This document shows positions 7,444-8,834 of a DNA stretch of 8,834 bases, piece after piece (the stretch's first letter is position 1; each line of letters begins with the position of its first letter). The notes beneath the pieces were generated by a model. That model was not told the origin of the DNA, ran no database searches, and saw only the letters and a program-made list of their open reading frames with translations. This stretch comes from Microbacteriaceae bacterium (GTDB taxonomy: Bacteria; Actinomycetota; Actinomycetes; Actinomycetales; Microbacteriaceae): contig WOYR01000194.1 of NCBI GenBank assembly GCA_011620705.1, forward strand, positions 1 to 8,834, in the 5' to 3' direction. A program made the translations under genes and the position numbers.

Positions 7444-7472
7444 CTTATATCGCTGTTTGAGAGATCCCTCAA
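7444..7472 (-). promoter_or_regulatory. Candidate leaderless promoter of the arsR-hyc operon
   Basis: On the minus strand a -35-like TTGAGG (7472-7467) is followed after exactly 17 bases by a -10-like TATAAG (7449-7444). The predicted transcription start falls at or next to the A of the ArsR ATG (7437), with no Shine-Dalgarno between. This AT-rich stretch stands out in a roughly 70% GC window. Leaderless starts are common in actinobacteria. It would drive all seven genes. Confidence 0.65.
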
Positions 7473-7473
7473 A
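7456..7473. promoter_or_regulatory. Operator-like palindrome overlapping the operon promoter
   Basis: The 18-bp sequence TTTGAGAGATCCCTCAAA is an inverted repeat matching at 16 of 18 positions (one mismatched pair). It covers the -35 box and much of the spacer of the minus-strand promoter. ArsR-family dimers bind such dyads and block the polymerase, so this is the best candidate operator for the adjacent regulator. The assignment is inferred from position and symmetry. Confidence 0.6.
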
Positions 7474-7487
7474 TGGCCGGAGTCAAC

Positions 7488-7507
7488 TCGCCCGCTCGAC
7501 CGGGCGA
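7488..7507. repeat. 7-6-7 inverted repeat in the divergent intergenic region
   Basis: TCGCCCG at 7488-7494 and CGGGCGA at 7501-7507 are perfect reverse complements around a 6-nt centre (CTCGAC). Both flanking genes point away from it, so it is not a terminator for either. It could be a second dyad for a regulator, or chance in GC-rich DNA. Confidence 0.4.
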
Positions 7508-7521
7508 TAGGCGGCGATAGG
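7503..7521 (+). repeat. Tandem 9-bp direct repeat with 10-bp period
   Basis: GGCGATAGG occurs at 7503-7511 and again at 7513-7521, so the two copies lie on the same face of the helix. The first copy partly overlaps the inverted repeat at 7488-7507. It may be a paired protein-binding site between the divergent genes. No function can be assigned from sequence. Confidence 0.4.
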
Positions 7522-7615
7522 GAGTGCCGCGCTGAGGGAGCCTCCCGCCGAGCACGGCCCGGCCGAACCCGCCGTCGGCTCCTGCTCCTGCGATCGTGAT
7601 GATCCGCTCCGGTCG

Positions 7616-7621
7616 TACACT
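7616..7621 (+). promoter_or_regulatory. Weak candidate -10 box for the TetR gene
   Basis: TACACT fits the actinobacterial TANNNT -10 pattern and would give a leader of about 30 nt holding the Shine-Dalgarno at 7650-7655. No convincing -35 is seen 16-18 bases upstream, so this is tentative. Confidence 0.3.
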
Positions 7622-7649
7622 GGCAAGCGGGATAGCCGCCCCGCATGCC

Positions 7650-7655
7650 AAGGAG
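7650..7655 (+). promoter_or_regulatory. Shine-Dalgarno of the TetR-family gene
   Basis: AAGGAG lies five bases before the ATG at 7661 and decides that start. Confidence 0.7.
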
Positions 7656-7660
7656 CCGAG

Positions 7661-8206
7661 ATGTCCGAGGATCGATCTGCCCGCGCCGATGCCGCCCGCA
7701 ATCGCGAGCGGATCCTCACGATCGCGAAGCTCGCCTTCGCCGTCGAGGGCCCCGACGTGCCACTGGACGAGATCGCCCGCAGGGCCGGGGTGGGGGCGGG
7801 AACCGTGCACCGGCACTTCCCGAGCAAGCGCGATCTGCTCGCGGCCGTCGTCGTGGACAGGCTGGCGGGGCTGGCTGCGCGTGCCCAGGAGCTGGAGGAT
7901 GCGCCGGATCCGGTCGAGGCGTTCTTCCTCTTCCTGCGCGAACTCACGGCGGAGGCGAGGGAGAACATCGTGCTGACGACCGCCATCGGGGAGAGCATCG
8001 ACGAGACCGAGGCAGCGGCCGCGCTCTCCCGCGGCCTGGGCGTCCTCCTCGACCGGGCTCAGCGCGCTGGAGGCGTGAAGCGCGGGATCACGGTGGTCGA
8101 CATCCACGCGATCCTCAACGGCATCATCGTCATGGAGCGCGGCCTGCCCGATGGCGCCAAAGGGCTGGGACTCGACATCGTCGTCGATGGCCTGCGCGCG
8201 CGCTGA
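7661..8206 (+). CDS. TetR-family transcriptional regulator
   Basis: This 181-residue protein has a clear TetR N-terminal DNA-binding domain: ARNRERILTIAKLAFAVEG (12-30), the helix-turn-helix VPLDEIARRAGVGAGTVHRHF (33-53) and the following PSKRDLLAAVV. The C-terminal part (about 80-181) is helical and of the short actinobacterial type ending in ILNGIIVMERG...LDIVVDGLRA. That domain normally holds the ligand pocket and dimer surface; the ligand cannot be read from sequence. The gene is transcribed divergently from the arsR-hyc operon across 223 bp. It could act on the inverted repeat or direct repeat there, but no palindrome sits right at its own start. It has its own good Shine-Dalgarno. A functional link to the hyc-like operon is not shown. 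The 50 bp after its stop separate it from a response regulator on the same strand. Confidence 0.92.
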   Translation: MSEDRSARADAARNRERILTIAKLAFAVEGPDVPLDEIARRAGVGAGTVHRHFPSKRDLLAAVVVDRLAGLAARAQELEDAPDPVEAFFLFLRELTAEARENIVLTTAIGESIDETEAAAALSRGLGVLLDRAQRAGGVKRGITVVDIHAILNGIIVMERGLPDGAKGLGLDIVVDGLRAR

Positions 8207-8218
8207 GCACCCGGGGTT

Positions 8219-8245
8219 CCCAGGAATGACCCAGCGAACGCGCAG
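8219..8245 (+). repeat. Three CNCAG repeats at 11-bp spacing before the response regulator gene
   Basis: CCCAG at 8219-8223, CCCAG at 8230-8234 and CGCAG at 8241-8245 recur every 11 bp. OmpR/PhoB-family regulators bind tandem direct repeats with about this period, and the downstream gene encodes one, so an autoregulatory site is plausible. Five-base repeats are short, so chance is not excluded. Confidence 0.4.
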
Positions 8246-8250
8246 ACAAT
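8245..8250 (+). promoter_or_regulatory. Candidate -10 box for the response regulator gene
   Basis: GACAAT matches the -10 consensus at four of six positions and ends six bases before the ATG at 8257, which again suggests a leaderless start. No Shine-Dalgarno is present, and no clear -35 is seen. Confidence 0.35.
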
Positions 8251-8256
8251 AATGCC

Positions 8257-8834
8257 ATGACCGACGGCCCCAAGATCCTCATCGTCGACGACGAGCCCAA
8301 CATCCGCGACCTGCTCACCACCAGCCTGCGCTTCGCCGGCTTCGCCGTGCGCGCGGTCGGCAACGGCGCCCAGGCGATCTCCGCCGTGCTGGAGGAGGAG
8401 CCCGATCTCATCATCCTCGACGTCATGCTGCCTGACATGAACGGATTCGGCGTGACCAAGCGGCTGCGAGCATCCGGCTACACCGCTCCGATCCTGTTCC
8501 TCACGGCAAAGGACGACACCGAGGACAAGATCACGGGCCTCACCGTCGGCGGCGACGACTACGTCACCAAGCCGTTCAGCCTCGACGAGATCGTGGCCCG
8601 CATCAAGGCGATCCTGCGCCGCACCATGCAGGAGGAGGAGGACGCGGTCATCCGCGCCGGCGAGCTCACCATGGACCAGGACACCCACGAGGTCACCGTC
8701 GGCGCCGAGCCCGTCGAGCTCAGCCCCACCGAGTTCAAGCTGCTGCGCTACCTGATGCTCAACCCGAACCGGGTACTGAGCAAGGCGCAGATCCTCGACC
8801 ACGTCTGGGAGTACGACTTCAACGGCGACGCGGG
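8257..8834 (+). CDS. OmpR/PhoB-family response regulator (PhoP/TcrX-like), 3' end cut by window
   Basis: Translation from the ATG at 8257 gives 192 codons open to the window end. The receiver domain (about 6-122) has the full set of phosphorylation residues: acidic pair D11-D12, phospho-acceptor D55 in LIILDVMLPDMNGF, T83, and K105 in DDYVTKPFS. The C-terminal winged-helix domain starts near 130 and includes ELSPTEFKLLRYLMLNPNRV and LSKAQILDHVWEYDF, typical of OmpR/PhoB. About 30-40 residues, including the end of the wing, lie outside the window. The wording is close to actinobacterial PhoP/TcrX proteins, but the paralogue cannot be settled from sequence alone. A sensor kinase would be expected downstream. 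The ATG at 8252 is rejected because it reads straight into a stop. Base and codon use match the neighbours. Confidence 0.93.
   Translation, partial: MTDGPKILIVDDEPNIRDLLTTSLRFAGFAVRAVGNGAQAISAVLEEEPDLIILDVMLPDMNGFGVTKRLRASGYTAPILFLTAKDDTEDKITGLTVGGDDYVTKPFSLDEIVARIKAILRRTMQEEEDAVIRAGELTMDQDTHEVTVGAEPVELSPTEFKLLRYLMLNPNRVLSKAQILDHVWEYDFNGDA

Larger units (their letters stand above)
7438..7660. other. Divergent intergenic region between the hyc-like operon and the TetR gene
   Basis: These 223 bp contain no convincing open frame. They hold the AT-rich operon promoter and palindrome near 7444-7473, an inverted repeat at 7488-7507, a direct repeat at 7503-7521, a compact GGGAGCCTCCC dyad at 7536-7546, and the TetR leader. 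No tRNA or riboswitch-like structure was recognised. Confidence 0.7.

Noticed and set aside
7469..8107. Minus-strand open frames across the TetR gene and the divergent spacer
   Set aside because: No motif or Shine-Dalgarno is seen, and they oppose a well-supported TetR protein.
8207..8218. Possible terminator after the TetR gene (CCCGGGG)
   Set aside because: The symmetric stretch is only about six bases, without loop or T-run.
8059..8802. Minus-strand open frame of 247 codons opposite the response regulator
   Set aside because: It is antisense to an intact receiver and winged-helix protein with all catalytic residues, so it is a shadow.

Overview
This is a GC-rich (roughly 70% by eye) actinobacterial segment. 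Gene content, codon use and leaderless-looking promoters fit an actinobacterium. A Microbacteriaceae-like host is a guess from sequence style only; no rRNA or other taxonomic marker is present.

Layout. Positions 7437 down to 1 (minus strand) hold one compact operon of seven genes: an ArsR-family regulator, a NuoB/HycG-like small subunit, a HyfB-like antiporter subunit, a HycD/NuoH-like membrane subunit, a HycP/HyfE-like subunit, a HycQ/HyfF-like antiporter subunit, and a HycE/HyfG-like large subunit cut by the window start with only its extreme C-terminus missing. Six junctions: four are 4-nt ATGA/GTGA overlaps, one is a 1-nt TGATG overlap, and one is a 9-nt gap with a strong Shine-Dalgarno. 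Gene order and family match the Mycobacterium tuberculosis Rv0081-Rv0087 (hycD-hycP-hycQ-hycE) locus as I know it. Positions 7438-7660 are a divergent intergenic region with a candidate leaderless promoter, an overlapping 18-bp operator-like palindrome, a hairpin-capable inverted repeat and a 10-bp-period direct repeat. On the plus strand follow a TetR-family regulator (7661-8206) and an OmpR/PhoB-family response regulator (8257 to the window end, truncated), with three 11-bp-spaced CNCAG repeats in the 50 bp between them.

Main point. The operon looks like a group 4 [NiFe]-hydrogenase/formate-hydrogenlyase complex, but the catalytic parts are missing. All four nickel-iron cysteines of the large subunit are replaced (T207, T210, S462, T465). 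Three of the four residues that should bind the proximal 4Fe-4S cluster in the small subunit are also replaced (A48, A115, S145; only C51 remains). No ferredoxin-like subunit, formate dehydrogenase or hydrogenase maturation gene is in view. The charged residues of the proton-channel subunits are retained. The large-subunit change places it with the energy-converting hydrogenase-related (Ehr) complexes. The additional cluster loss suggests a complex I-like membrane machine without any recognisable metal redox centre, controlled by a cysteine-free ArsR regulator.
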